DNA of 64,000 nt from Clostridia bacterium (GCA_017403185.1 JAFQON010000013.1:1-64000), one strand, 5' to 3'. Positions 16,313 through 25,157 are shown, counted from the stretch's first letter. Numbers and translations: made by a program. The notes: a model not told the origin generated them from the sequence alone.

Positions 16313-17323
16313 ATGGCAGGAGGACTTACATATACCGCTACCGAATCAACCGCTTTCTCAACGGCTGAAATTTACGGTAAGGCTCTTTGTGAGCTTGGCG
16401 AAAAGCATCCTGAGGTTGTTGCTCTCACAGCCGACCTCGGCAAATCAACAAAAATCGGTATGTTCGGTGAGAAATTCCCCGACAGATACTTCAATGTAGG
16501 CATTGCAGAGCAGAATATGTTCGGTATGGCTGCAGGTATGGCAAGGGCAGGTCTTGTTCCCTTCCTTTCAACCTTCTCGGTTTTCGCTTCTCTCAGAAGT
16601 GCCGATCAGCTTCACACCGACATCTGCTACCAGAATGTTAACGCAAAAATCATCGCTACCCATGCAGGCACATCCTTCGGTCAGGCAGGCTCAACCCATC
16701 ACGCTATCTGCGATATGGCTGTTGCCCGTTCAATCCCCAACCTCACCGTTATCTGCCCTGCAGACGGTCTTGAAACATATAACGCAGTTCACGCTGCATA
16801 CGATAACTTCGGCCCCTACTACATCCGTATCAACAGAGGCTTTGACCGTGTTCTTTATGAGAATTCGGACTACGGCTTCGAAGTTGGTAAGGCTGTTACA
16901 ATCAACGAAGGCTCGGATATCACAATCATTGCCTGCGGTTCATGCGTATTCCAGGCATATCAGGCTGCAAAATTCCTTGAAACAAACGACGGTCTCAAGG
17001 TAAGAGTTCTCAATATGCACACCATCAAGCCCATTGATAAGGAAGCTATCATCAAGGCTGTTATGGAAACACGCCGCATCATCACCGCTGAAGACCACAA
17101 CATTCTCGGCGGTCTCGGCTCAGCAGTTGCTGAAGTTATCGTTGAAGCAGGTAAGGGCTGTGCATTCAAGCAGCTCGGTATCCCCGACAAGTTTGCACCC
17201 ATCGGTCTCCACGAGGATATCATGTCCACCCTCGGCATCGACCAGAACGGCATTATTGCAGCTGTTCGTGAAGTTATGGGTAAGGACTTCGAGCTCGACG
17301 ACGACTGGGATGACGAAGCTTAA
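16313..17323 (+). CDS. Transketolase-like enzyme, C-terminal (pyrimidine-binding) subunit
   Basis: 336 residues: the pyrimidine-binding domain (about 15-180) with the essential glutamate in NVGIAEQNMFGMAAGMA, then the C-terminal transketolase domain (about 200-320) with HTIKPID and AEDHNILGG. It lacks the N-terminal domain, which the preceding gene supplies. It starts two bases after that gene's stop, with its ribosome site (AAAGGAGGG) inside the preceding coding end, so translation is coupled. A palindromic element (17324-17400) follows before the fifth gene. Confidence 0.9.
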   Translation: MAGGLTYTATESTAFSTAEIYGKALCELGEKHPEVVALTADLGKSTKIGMFGEKFPDRYFNVGIAEQNMFGMAAGMARAGLVPFLSTFSVFASLRSADQLHTDICYQNVNAKIIATHAGTSFGQAGSTHHAICDMAVARSIPNLTVICPADGLETYNAVHAAYDNFGPYYIRINRGFDRVLYENSDYGFEVGKAVTINEGSDITIIACGSCVFQAYQAAKFLETNDGLKVRVLNMHTIKPIDKEAIIKAVMETRRIITAEDHNILGGLGSAVAEVIVEAGKGCAFKQLGIPDKFAPIGLHEDIMSTLGIDQNGIIAAVREVMGKDFELDDDWDDEA

Positions 17324-17400
17324 TTTGAGTTCTTTTCACTTTCTCGCTCGTTGCGTATAACGATACGCGTCCTCGCTGCGAAAGCGAAAATAATCTCAAA
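17324..17400. repeat. 77-base palindromic element (REP-like hairpin)
   Basis: Long imperfect inverted repeat: TTTGAG at one end and CTCAAA at the other, nearly matching inner arms (TTTTCACTTTCTCGC against GCGAAAGCGAAAA) and a perfect core GCGTAT-AACG-ATACGC (17353-17368). It begins directly after a stop codon inside an operon. It may weaken read-through into the last gene or be a mobile palindromic repeat. It has no good U-tract. Confidence 0.6.
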
Positions 17401-17437
17401 TTCTGAAACCTAATACTAACCGAAAGGAATGATTTAT

Positions 17438-18244
17438 ATGGCTTCAAGAGAAGACATTCTGACCAATAAAATTTTCCTTTGTGCGGTTCTGCCCCTTATC
17501 AAAACCATTGCTATGGATGACCCCAAGCTTGCCAAGAAATTTGAGCACGCTCATGCGGTTATTCAGGTGAGCGCAAAAGACCCCGATTCGCCCGACGGCA
17601 AGTTTGCAACTCATTTTGTTGTTAACAGCGGCGAGTGGATTTGCCACACCGATAAGGTTGCCACCAATGCTCACATTGAGCTTGAGTTCAAGAGCATTGA
17701 AACAATGAACGCATTCTTCAAAGGAAAAATCGGCCCCTCAACTCTCCCCGCAATGAAGGGCGTTGCAAAGAAACCTGCAGTTTTTGCTGCGTTTATGATG
17801 ACTCTTCTCAAAATGTCCTCACTTCTCACGGCTACCGAAGCTCCTGAGGATGAAGAGGGCAAGAGATTGCTTGTTAAATGCTATTTCTACCTGCTTTCAA
17901 GCGGCATAAGCACACTCAACAAGCAGGGTCACGAAGAGATTCACAACTGGACTCTCAAGAGCCCCGACAGAGTTTATGCCTGGGCAGTTAACGGCTACCC
18001 CGAGATTTCGGCATATATCCGCATCAAGGCGGGCAAGTCAAAGGCGGGCAGAGGCGTTTACAAGCGTGCTCTTCCCTTCTTCACCATGAGATTTGACAGC
18101 CTTGACAGTGCACTCGGTATTCTTATGGGTACTGCAGATATGCTTGAATTCACCAAGACGGGCAAGCTTATCATGGACGGCGCACCCGAATTCGGCGCAG
18201 AAATCGGCAACTACATGATGATGGTCGGCGACTACGCAAGATAA
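17438..18244 (+). CDS. Second tandem SCP2-like protein
   Basis: 268 residues from the ATG at 17438. An ATG three codons earlier abuts the AAAGGA site and is less likely. Like the first gene of the operon it shows two SCP2-type halves: about 40-125 (FATHFVVNSGEWICHTDK, then IETMNAFFKGKIGPST) and about 180-265 (AYIRIKAGKSKAG, TMRFDSLDSALGILMGTAD, GKLIMDG). A helical insert lies between them. There is no signal peptide. The shared architecture with the 13374-14132 product suggests both handle hydrophobic intermediates of the pathway; the two differ enough in sequence to have separate ligands. It ends at the terminator 18248-18279. Confidence 0.6.
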   Translation: MASREDILTNKIFLCAVLPLIKTIAMDDPKLAKKFEHAHAVIQVSAKDPDSPDGKFATHFVVNSGEWICHTDKVATNAHIELEFKSIETMNAFFKGKIGPSTLPAMKGVAKKPAVFAAFMMTLLKMSSLLTATEAPEDEEGKRLLVKCYFYLLSSGISTLNKQGHEEIHNWTLKSPDRVYAWAVNGYPEISAYIRIKAGKSKAGRGVYKRALPFFTMRFDSLDSALGILMGTADMLEFTKTGKLIMDGAPEFGAEIGNYMMMVGDYAR

Positions 18245-18247
18245 ATA

Positions 18248-18279
18248 AAAAAACGGTCTGCAGATGCAGGCCGTTTTTT
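18248..18279 (+). terminator. Terminator of the SCP2/aminotransferase/transketolase operon
   Basis: A 15-base stem with one G-T pair (18248-18262, 18265-18279), two-base loop and a run of seven T, three bases after the stop. Confidence 0.88.
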
Positions 18280-18281
18280 TA

Positions 18282-18388
18282 GTGATATACGGTAAAACCG
18301 TGTGATATATTGCTTCGCAATGTGATATTTTCGGCGACGCCGAAAGTGATATACGCCTTGCGGCGTGTTAAGGAAGGGCTCCGCCCTT
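18282..18388. repeat. Array of short palindromes separated by GTGATAT
   Basis: The exact heptamer GTGATAT occurs at 18282, 18302, 18322 and 18346. Each copy is followed by a different short perfect palindrome: ACGGT-AAA-ACCGT, ATTGC-TTC-GCAAT, TTTCGGC-GAC-GCCGAAA and ACGCC-TTGC-GGCGT. A fifth hairpin, AAGGGC-TCC-GCCCTT (18374-18388), closes the array. The spacer is constant and the stems vary, while each stem keeps its pairing. The array lies between convergent genes. Confidence 0.75.
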
Positions 18389-18403
18389 GCCCGTTAATAT
18401 GAA

Positions 18404-19060
18404 TCATTCATCCAGATTTTTTACCGTGGGCAGGTTCCAGTGGAATATCGTTGCAAGAATTCGTATGATTAATACGGAGCCTGCGCCGAGAATGATTGCG
18501 AGCGTTGTTGAGCAAATACTATAATGTATTAATAAGTAATATATAATTGCGCCCACGATTGCCGCAAGTGCATAGACTCTTTTGCGCAGGATTTTGGGCA
18601 CCTTGCCTGCCATTATGTCACGCATAACGCCGCCTCCCACGCCCGTGAGAGTGGCAACAAAAATTGAGAGGAACATATTCTCCTCAAAGCCGCAGGCGAT
18701 TGAGCTGTTTACGCCGCCCACCACAAAAACCGCAAGACCGATTGAATCGAATATGTTGATAACCTGCGAATACACATCGTAGTGTTTTTTTATTCTCTTT
18801 CCGAAGAAATAGGCAATGATAAAAACAACAAGCGAGGTAGCGACCGCCGTTACGGCATAGACCGATTTGCGGAATGCCATGGGCGGAGTGTAGCCGAGAA
18901 TGAGGTCTCTCACAATGCCGCCGCCAACCGCTGTTACCGTGCCCAGCACAAGTGCGCCGAAAATATCGAATTTCTTTTCAAGCGCAGTGATGACACCCGT
19001 TATCGCAAAGGCGATTGTGCCGATTATTTCAATTATGAGCATTACAAGTTCAATATTCAT
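18404..19060 (-). CDS. TRIC/UPF0126-type membrane channel protein
   Basis: 218 residues from the ATG at 19060. A longer frame exists, but GGAG lies eight bases before this ATG and the family begins here. Six to seven hydrophobic segments form two repeats, each with the glycine-rich signature GTVTAVGGGIVRD (about 40-52) and ATLTGVGGGVMRD (about 125-137). This is the UPF0126/YadS family, related to trimeric intracellular cation channels, so a K+-type cation channel is likely; the ion is not proven here. The ATG overlaps the stop of tadA (ATGA), so the two are translationally coupled. Confidence 0.88.
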   Translation of the reverse strand: MNIELVMLIIEIIGTIAFAITGVITALEKKFDIFGALVLGTVTAVGGGIVRDLILGYTPPMAFRKSVYAVTAVATSLVVFIIAYFFGKRIKKHYDVYSQVINIFDSIGLAVFVVGGVNSSIACGFEENMFLSIFVATLTGVGGGVMRDIMAGKVPKILRKRVYALAAIVGAIIYYLLIHYSICSTTLAIILGAGSVLIIRILATIFHWNLPTVKNLDE

Positions 19061-19524
19061 GGCGTTTTCTCCGGCTTTCTTTTTCTTAAATCGGCAAAAA
19101 ATTCTGAGAGCAAGGCGGCGCATTCCTCTGCCATAAAGCCGCCGACAACCTCGGGCTTGTGGTTATACGGCAGGTCAAAAAGATTGACAACCGAGCCGCA
19201 CGAGCCGGCTTTTTTATCTGAAGCGCCGTAAACGAGTCTGCGTATCCGTGAGTTTATTATTGCACCCGTGCACATAGGGCAGGGCTCGAGCGTGACATAC
19301 ATTTCGCATTCCCAAAGCCGCCAGCCGCCGAGTTTTTTGCAGGCGAGGTCGATTGCTTCAATTTCAGCGTGGGCAAGGGCGTTTTTGCCGTATTCTCTGC
19401 GGTTTCTGCCAACCGAAACAACCTCGCCATTGCGCACGATGACCGCACCGACGGGCACCTCAAGCTCATCAGCGGCAAGCTTTGCCTGTTCAATTGCAAG
19501 GGTCATAAAATCAAAATCGGTCAT
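19057..19524 (-). CDS. tadA: tRNA-specific adenosine deaminase
   Basis: 155 residues from the ATG at 19524 (AGGA six bases before it). Zinc deaminase motifs: HAEIEAI (His ligand and catalytic Glu, about 52-54) and EPCPMCTGAI (two Cys ligands, about 82-88). VPVGAVIV and GSVVNLFD are typical of TadA rather than other deaminases. It converts the wobble adenosine of tRNA-Arg(ACG) to inosine. The stop overlaps the start of the channel gene. Confidence 0.92.
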   Translation of the reverse strand: MTDFDFMTLAIEQAKLAADELEVPVGAVIVRNGEVVSVGRNRREYGKNALAHAEIEAIDLACKKLGGWRLWECEMYVTLEPCPMCTGAIINSRIRRLVYGASDKKAGSCGSVVNLFDLPYNHKPEVVGGFMAEECAALLSEFFADLRKRKPEKTP

Positions 19525-19537
19525 AACTGTTCCTAAA

Positions 19538-19570
19538 TGCAAGGGCGACTTGGAAAAGCCGCCCTCTGCA
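19538..19570 (-). terminator. Hairpin after glgP
   Basis: Imperfect stem (19538-19551 with 19556-19570) five bases past the glgP stop on the minus strand. The U-tract in that direction is weak, so it may only partly separate glgP from tadA. Confidence 0.4.
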
Positions 19571-19574
19571 ATTT

Positions 19575-21983
19575 TTATTTTCTCAAATCAATCTTCTCAA
19601 CATTCCAGATATCTCTTGCATAGTCGTTGATTGAACGGTCTGCAGCGAATACGCCTGCACCTGCGATGTTCATGAGTGACATGGTGTCCCATCTCTTGGT
19701 ATCATGCCATATCTCCTCAGCGGTTTTCTGAATGTTTCTGTAATCCGCAAAGTCTGCAAGCACCATGTAGGGGTCGTGGTTGATAATCACATTGCTGATT
19801 TCGCCGAACATCTTGCCGTCGATTCCCTTGTTGATGTAATCCATAACGCTGTGGATTTCAGCGTTGTTATTATAATAATTCTGAGGCACATATCCGCTTC
19901 TCCTGAGCTCATTCACCTCGGGAGTGCTCATGCCGAAGATAAGAATGTTGTCTTTGCCTACCGCATCATAAATTTCAACATTTGCGCCGTCCATGGTGCC
20001 GAGCGTGATTGCACCGTTAATCATCAGCTTCATGTTGCCTGTGCCGCTTGCTTCGGTGCCTGCGAGTGAAATCTGCTCGCTGATATCGGCTGCGGGCATA
20101 AGAGCCTCAGCCATGGTAACATTGTAATCCTCCATGTAAACAACCTTGAGAAGGTCCTTTACATCGGGGTCATTGTTGATAAGATTTGCAAGTGAGCAGA
20201 TGAATTCGATGATTTTCTTTGCCATATAGTAGCCTGAGGCTGCCTTTGCGCCGAAAATATAAGTGTGCGGCGTGTGATTGCCGTTCGGATTTGCCTTGAT
20301 TTCAAGATATTTTGCGAGAATATTGAGTGCGTTGAGATTCTGCCTCTTGTATTCGTGAAGTCTTTTTACCTGAACATCAAAAATTGATGAGGGGTCGAGG
20401 CTGATGCCTGTTTTGCTCTTTACAAGCTTTGCAAAATCCTCTTTGTTTGCGGTCTTGATTTTACGAAGATTTTCAAGCACAGCCGCATCGTCTTTGTAAT
20501 TACGCAGCTTCTCAAGGTTGCCTGCATCATAAACAAAGCCGTCGCCGATAAGGTCTGTGAGCATACCCGTAAGGCGGGGATTTGCCTGGCAGAGCCAGCG
20601 GCGGTGAGCGATGCCGTTTGTTACATTGGTGAATTTATTAGGCTCAAGGGTGTAGAATTCGTTGAAAATCGTATCTTTGAGAATCTGACTGTGAAGAGCC
20701 GAAACACCGTTTACCTTGTGGCAAACAGCAACGCAGAGGTTAGCCATTTTAACCGCACCGTTTGAGATAACCGCCATTCTCTCAACTCTGCCCGCATCAC
20801 GGGTTGCATCCCAGATTTTTCTTCTGAAGCGGTTGTCAATTTCCTTGACAATCTCATAAACTCGGGGGAGCAGACGCATGAAGAGGTCCTCACTCCAGCA
20901 TTCAAGAGCCTCTGCCATAACGGTGTGATTGGTGTATGCACAGCATTCTTCAACGGTTTTGAAGGCGTCATCCCAGCTGTAGCCGCATTCGTCAAGCAGA
21001 ATTCTCATAAGCTCGGGAATTGCCATTGTGGGGTGAGTGTCGTTGATATGAATTGCGTTTTTCTCTGCAAAATTGTCAAGTGAGCCGTAGTGCCTGAGGT
21101 GACGGGCAACGATATCCTGAATTGAAGCAGATACAAGGAAATACTGCTGACGAAGGCGCAGGCTCTTGCCCTCCTGATGATTGTCGGCAGGGTAAAGCAC
21201 CTTGCTGATGACCTCTGCCATAGCCTTCTCTTCCATAGCGTGCATATAATCGCCACGGTTGAACATCGCCATGTCGATGCCGTCAACCTTTGCAGACCAC
21301 AGGCGGAGCACAGCAGCTCCCTTTCCGTCCTTGCCCGCAACCATCATATCATAGGGCACAGCTTTGACGGTTTTGCAGCCCACAAGCTCAACCTGATGGA
21401 ATGGGCCCTCCCAACTGTCAACAACCTGACCTTCAAATTTAACATCAACGGTCATATCCTCTCTGGGCACAAGCCATACTTCGCCGCCGGGAAGCCAGAA
21501 ATCGGGCATCTCGGTCTGCCAGCCGTCAATGATTTTCTGCTTAAAAATGCCGTATTCGTAAAGGATTGAGTAGCCCATGCCGTTGTAGCCCTGATTTGCA
21601 AGCGCATCAAGGTAGCAGGCTGCAAGCCTGCCCAGACCGCCGTTGCCCAGACCCGCATCGGGCTCGCAGTCATAGAGCTTGTCGAGCTTTACACCGAAGG
21701 AAGCAAGAGCTTCTCTTGCTGTTTCAGTGAGATTTAAGTTGTAAAGGGTGTTTTTGAGGGCTCTGCCCATAAGAAATTCCATGCAGAGATAATAAACCCT
21801 TTTTTGACCCTTTTCTGCTGATGCTTTGTCAAATTCCCTGCGGGAATCCCTGACCATATCTCTTACTATGATTGAAAGAGCTCTGTAAAACTGCTCGTTT
21901 GTAGCGTCCTTGGGGGATACGCCGAAAAAGTGTGAAAGCTTTGAAGAAATCATTTCTTCAAGCTGTGCTTTGGTAATTGCCAT
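19575..21983 (-). CDS. glgP: Glycogen/starch/alpha-glucan phosphorylase
   Basis: 802 residues, full length for the family. Visible are GLGNGGLGRLAACYLDAL near residue 110, HINDTHPT, VTNGIAHRRWL, FDVQVKRLHEYKRQ and EASGTGNMKLMING with the PLP lysine. It phosphorolyses the non-reducing ends of glycogen or maltodextrin to glucose-1-phosphate in the cytoplasm. A ribosome site AGGAGG and a promoter on the minus strand (22014-22042) support an independent unit. No allosteric phosphorylation site is evident. Confidence 0.95.
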   Translation of the reverse strand: MAITKAQLEEMISSKLSHFFGVSPKDATNEQFYRALSIIVRDMVRDSRREFDKASAEKGQKRVYYLCMEFLMGRALKNTLYNLNLTETAREALASFGVKLDKLYDCEPDAGLGNGGLGRLAACYLDALANQGYNGMGYSILYEYGIFKQKIIDGWQTEMPDFWLPGGEVWLVPREDMTVDVKFEGQVVDSWEGPFHQVELVGCKTVKAVPYDMMVAGKDGKGAAVLRLWSAKVDGIDMAMFNRGDYMHAMEEKAMAEVISKVLYPADNHQEGKSLRLRQQYFLVSASIQDIVARHLRHYGSLDNFAEKNAIHINDTHPTMAIPELMRILLDECGYSWDDAFKTVEECCAYTNHTVMAEALECWSEDLFMRLLPRVYEIVKEIDNRFRRKIWDATRDAGRVERMAVISNGAVKMANLCVAVCHKVNGVSALHSQILKDTIFNEFYTLEPNKFTNVTNGIAHRRWLCQANPRLTGMLTDLIGDGFVYDAGNLEKLRNYKDDAAVLENLRKIKTANKEDFAKLVKSKTGISLDPSSIFDVQVKRLHEYKRQNLNALNILAKYLEIKANPNGNHTPHTYIFGAKAASGYYMAKKIIEFICSLANLINNDPDVKDLLKVVYMEDYNVTMAEALMPAADISEQISLAGTEASGTGNMKLMINGAITLGTMDGANVEIYDAVGKDNILIFGMSTPEVNELRRSGYVPQNYYNNNAEIHSVMDYINKGIDGKMFGEISNVIINHDPYMVLADFADYRNIQKTAEEIWHDTKRWDTMSLMNIAGAGVFAADRSINDYARDIWNVEKIDLRK

Positions 21984-22013
21984 TTATCCATCCTCCTAAA
22001 AGTATACTGTATA

Positions 22014-22042
22014 ATATTACACTAAAATTCAATATATTACAA
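22014..22042 (-). promoter_or_regulatory. Probable glgP promoter
   Basis: Minus strand TTGTAA (22037-22042), 17 bases, TAATAT (22014-22019), about 30 bases ahead of the glgP ATG. Confidence 0.5.
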
Positions 22043-22074
22043 CAAATTTTTTACAATAATTTAATTTTATGCAC

Positions 22075-22103
22075 TTGTAAGGCATAGAAATTTGGGGTAT
22101 AAT
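22075..22103 (+). promoter_or_regulatory. Promoter of the CPBP protease gene
   Basis: TTGTAA (22075-22080), 17 bases, TATAAT (22098-22103). Transcription would begin near 22110, only about five bases before the first in-frame TTG, so the message is leaderless or starts further in. Confidence 0.65.
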
Positions 22104-22114
22104 ATTTAAAAAAT

Positions 22115-23158
22115 TTGGGAAATCTGTTAAATTCGGTGATAAATTTGGAATTTTATAACAATTTTCAGCTTGAAAACCGTTTCAGGCAGAAAGAAGAAAA
22201 AAAGAGCATAAGGCTTATGAGCGGCCTTGCGGCACTCGGAGTGGCGGGATATCTTATGATTAATTTTATGATGTCGTTTCCGCTTATTCTGATGCCTGCG
22301 GTTTCAGACCTTTATATGAATGACCCCACATTCCAAAGCGTTGTGACAATATTTTTGTCAGTTTTCGGTATGCTTATACCGTTTGGACTGTGCGGATTTT
22401 ACCTCGAAAAGAGAACGGGCAGGGAGGTTTACAAGTTCAATAAGCCTGTGAGCGTGCCTCTGATGATTACCGCTGTTTTTCTGGGCTTTTTTGTATGCCT
22501 TGTCGGCAATTATGTGACAAGCCTTTTTGTTGAGGCTATGAGCAGCATCGGAATCACTCTCACGGCTCCCGAACTCGCAACTCCCGAGGATTTGCCCGGC
22601 AGAATAATTTATGCGGTTGCAATAGCGGTTGTGCCCGCTCTGGTGGAGGAATTTGCGATAAGAGGGGCTGTGATGCAGCCGCTCAGAAGGCACGGAGATT
22701 GGTTTGCGATTGTTGCATCCGCAATTGTTTTTGCCGTGCTTCACGGCAACCTTATTCAGGCTCCGTTTGCGCTTATTGCGGGCATCGGCATCGGCTACGC
22801 CGTGTGCGTTACCGAGAGTATGTGGACGGGTGTTATTATTCATTTTTGCAACAATCTTTATGCGGTTGTGACCGAATTCATGATTGCCGATATTCCCGAT
22901 GAGGAAAGGCTCAATACGGTTTATTATATAGTCATGGTCGTGCTTTATGCCGTTTCGATTGCGGGCACCGTGGCGTTCGTGGTGATCAGAAACAACTGCA
23001 GGCTTTTGCGCCCTGCATCGGTTTTGAGCGGCGGACAGAAAATGGCGGCATTCATTTTCTCCCTTCCGATGATAGCGGCTCTGGCGGTTATGCTTGCCAT
23101 GACGACGCAGTATGTTGACGCCTCAGCCTTGTTTGAAAAAATAAAGGATGTTTTTTAG
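22115..23158 (+). CDS. CPBP-family intramembrane glutamic endopeptidase (CAAX protease-like)
   Basis: 347 residues with about eight membrane segments. The active-site motifs of the CPBP/Abi family are all present: VEEFAIRG (EExxxR, about residue 180), FAVLHGN (second motif) and IHFCNN (third motif). Bacterial members are proteases or scaffolds of unknown substrate; some give self-immunity to bacteriocins. The start is uncertain: TTG at 22115 lies almost at the predicted transcript start, GTG at 22136 lacks a ribosome site, and TTG at 22145 has a weak GGTGA five bases before it. It is a single-gene unit ended by the hairpin at 23211-23257. Confidence 0.85.
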   Translation: MGNLLNSVINLEFYNNFQLENRFRQKEEKKSIRLMSGLAALGVAGYLMINFMMSFPLILMPAVSDLYMNDPTFQSVVTIFLSVFGMLIPFGLCGFYLEKRTGREVYKFNKPVSVPLMITAVFLGFFVCLVGNYVTSLFVEAMSSIGITLTAPELATPEDLPGRIIYAVAIAVVPALVEEFAIRGAVMQPLRRHGDWFAIVASAIVFAVLHGNLIQAPFALIAGIGIGYAVCVTESMWTGVIIHFCNNLYAVVTEFMIADIPDEERLNTVYYIVMVVLYAVSIAGTVAFVVIRNNCRLLRPASVLSGGQKMAAFIFSLPMIAALAVMLAMTTQYVDASALFEKIKDVF

Positions 23159-23210
23159 CGAAAAATGAAGAAAAAAGCTTCGGATATGCAGAGTATATCA
23201 CGATGAAAAT

Positions 23211-23257
23211 AAAAGCGGCTTGCATCGGAATTCATATTCCTTTGCAAGCCGCTTTTT
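23211..23257. terminator. Bidirectional terminator
   Basis: A 14-base perfect outer stem (23211-23224 with 23243-23256) with an inner GGAAT/ATTCC pairing and a T-run on each strand, between convergent genes. Confidence 0.88.
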
Positions 23258-23297
23258 GGTTGCTTTTTTTGTTAGAGATACAATTGACGTTTTATTT

Positions 23298-25157
23298 TTA
23301 ATTTTCAGGAAGCTTATTGGCTTCAAAATGGATTCTTGGATGGTCTTTTAAAGAGTAGGAAGGCAAATCATCTTTTTTGCAGGCGAAATATATATCTATC
23401 GGCGGTTGATAGTCAGTGGTATCAAAAACAAGGTTGAAGGTCGTGATTTTGCCCATGTGAAGTTTTTTCAGATTTTGATTATCAAGAAAAGCAAAGTCGC
23501 CAACCCGATCAACCGAATCGGGTATTACAAAGTCCTCGTCTTGCTTGCCTGCGGGATAAAGACAAAGCTCGGTTTTATCCTTGCTGTATAAAATACCGTC
23601 AATACTTGTGTAGTACTCATTTTTTTCAGAAACAGTTATTTCTTCAAGGGAAACGCAGCCTGCAAAGCCTATGATGGATTCTGTGCCCTCTTCGCCGATA
23701 TTTACATATTCCACATTGCTGCCGATGTGCAATTTTTCAAGATTTGAACAGTTTTTAAAGCAACTGAGAATATGCGTCACTTTGTCGTTAATCACATATT
23801 TTTTTGCATTGCCGTTTGCGGGCAGGGTTATGATGTTTTTCATATCTGCGGTGCAGAGTGCGCCGTATTTATCAATTGCAAAATTTTTATTGCCCGAATC
23901 AACGATTATTTTCTGAAGGTTTTTACACAGAGAAAAAATGTTTTCCTGTTCCACAGAGAATTCATCGTTGTAGTCAAATTTTTCAAGACCTTTGCCTATA
24001 TAAACATATTTAAGACTGTCACAGCCGTAAAAAGCGCTGTCATCAATCACTTTGACGGAGTCGGGAATGATTATTCTTTCAAGCCATTTTCCCCTGATAA
24101 AGTTTATGCGTTCAACAGTATCGGGAACTTCAAATGTTTTACCATCCTTCATCGGAGGATACCATAAAAGAGCGCTCTGTTCTTTGTTGTAAAGCACACC
24201 GTCAAGGCATGAATAATTCGGATTAGTGCCGTCAATTGTGATTTTTTCAAGGTTCGTGAATTGAAAAAGATATTCCTCTATATCAACTGTTGAGTTTGTA
24301 AGAATAATTTCGGTTATGAGTTCATTGTTTATCATTGCGTCATAGAAAAAAGAATCTGCGTTTTCGGGGAATTCAAGTGTTCTTATATCTGCAGGCACAA
24401 AAACAATTTCTTTTGTATCATTTTTGTAAATCAGCCCCTGTTCATCGCAATAATAGCTCAGACTGCCTGCGGGGAATGTAACATTTTCCAAATTGTCGCA
24501 ACAATAAAAGCAATGGGTAAATTCGCCCGAAAAGTTCGGCGACATATGAAGCTCTCTGAGATTAGGGCATCTGTAAAATGCGTTGCTGTAAATGCTTGTG
24601 ACGGTTTCAGGTATTGTATATTTTTCTTGAGACAGTGCGGGCGGATATACGATAAGATTTGTCATATCCTTGGTATAAAGAACGCCCGTTTTGTCTGTCA
24701 TAAAGTGTTGGCTTTGCGGATTTACGACTATATTTACAAGGCTGTCGCAGCCGAAAAAAGCACTGCGCCCGATAGCTGATAAAGAAGCGGGCAGAACAAC
24801 TTTTTTCAAACCGCTGTTATCAGAAAATGTATTTGTTCCGATTTCTTCAAAACCCTCTGTCAGGATAACAGTTTCAGCAACAAGGTTTGTATTGCTGAGA
24901 TTGGCTGTTATCTTATCATATGCGGCTCTTGTCAATGTGCGTGCTTTGCTGCCGTCAATGGTCAGGGTGCAGCTTTCTTTATCGAAGGTATAGCTTGTCT
25001 TTTCAGGTGCTGATTCGGTTTCGGCAACGGTTGATTCTGTTGTTGTGATGGCAGCAGATGTCTGTTCCTGCTGCGGTTGCGGTTTGCTGCAGGAAAACAG
25101 CGAGGCAATAATTGTAATGATTATAAAAACTGATAAAGTTCTTTTTATTGTGTTCAT
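23298..25157 (-). CDS. BspA-type leucine-rich-repeat lipoprotein
   Basis: 619 residues. An N-terminal hydrophobic segment ends in lipobox LFSC, so it should be lipid-anchored. A short Gln/Thr/Glu linker follows, then many LRR_5 (Treponema/BspA-type) repeats, recognisable by units such as LKKVVLPASLSAIGRSAFFG and IPDSVKVIDDSAFYGCDSL. They alternate with blocks of the type GVLYTKDMTNLIVYPP. Such surface proteins often bind host or bacterial ligands; the partner is unknown. It has a strong promoter (25179-25207) with three evenly spaced TGTAA boxes immediately upstream, suggesting activation by a response regulator. Confidence 0.85.
   Translation of the reverse strand: MNTIKRTLSVFIIITIIASLFSCSKPQPQQEQTSAAITTTESTVAETESAPEKTSYTFDKESCTLTIDGSKARTLTRAAYDKITANLSNTNLVAETVILTEGFEEIGTNTFSDNSGLKKVVLPASLSAIGRSAFFGCDSLVNIVVNPQSQHFMTDKTGVLYTKDMTNLIVYPPALSQEKYTIPETVTSIYSNAFYRCPNLRELHMSPNFSGEFTHCFYCCDNLENVTFPAGSLSYYCDEQGLIYKNDTKEIVFVPADIRTLEFPENADSFFYDAMINNELITEIILTNSTVDIEEYLFQFTNLEKITIDGTNPNYSCLDGVLYNKEQSALLWYPPMKDGKTFEVPDTVERINFIRGKWLERIIIPDSVKVIDDSAFYGCDSLKYVYIGKGLEKFDYNDEFSVEQENIFSLCKNLQKIIVDSGNKNFAIDKYGALCTADMKNIITLPANGNAKKYVINDKVTHILSCFKNCSNLEKLHIGSNVEYVNIGEEGTESIIGFAGCVSLEEITVSEKNEYYTSIDGILYSKDKTELCLYPAGKQDEDFVIPDSVDRVGDFAFLDNQNLKKLHMGKITTFNLVFDTTDYQPPIDIYFACKKDDLPSYSLKDHPRIHFEANKLPEN

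Noticed and set aside
18282-18388. CRISPR array
   Set aside because: The repeat is only seven bases, the intervals are palindromic and unequal, and no cas genes are near.
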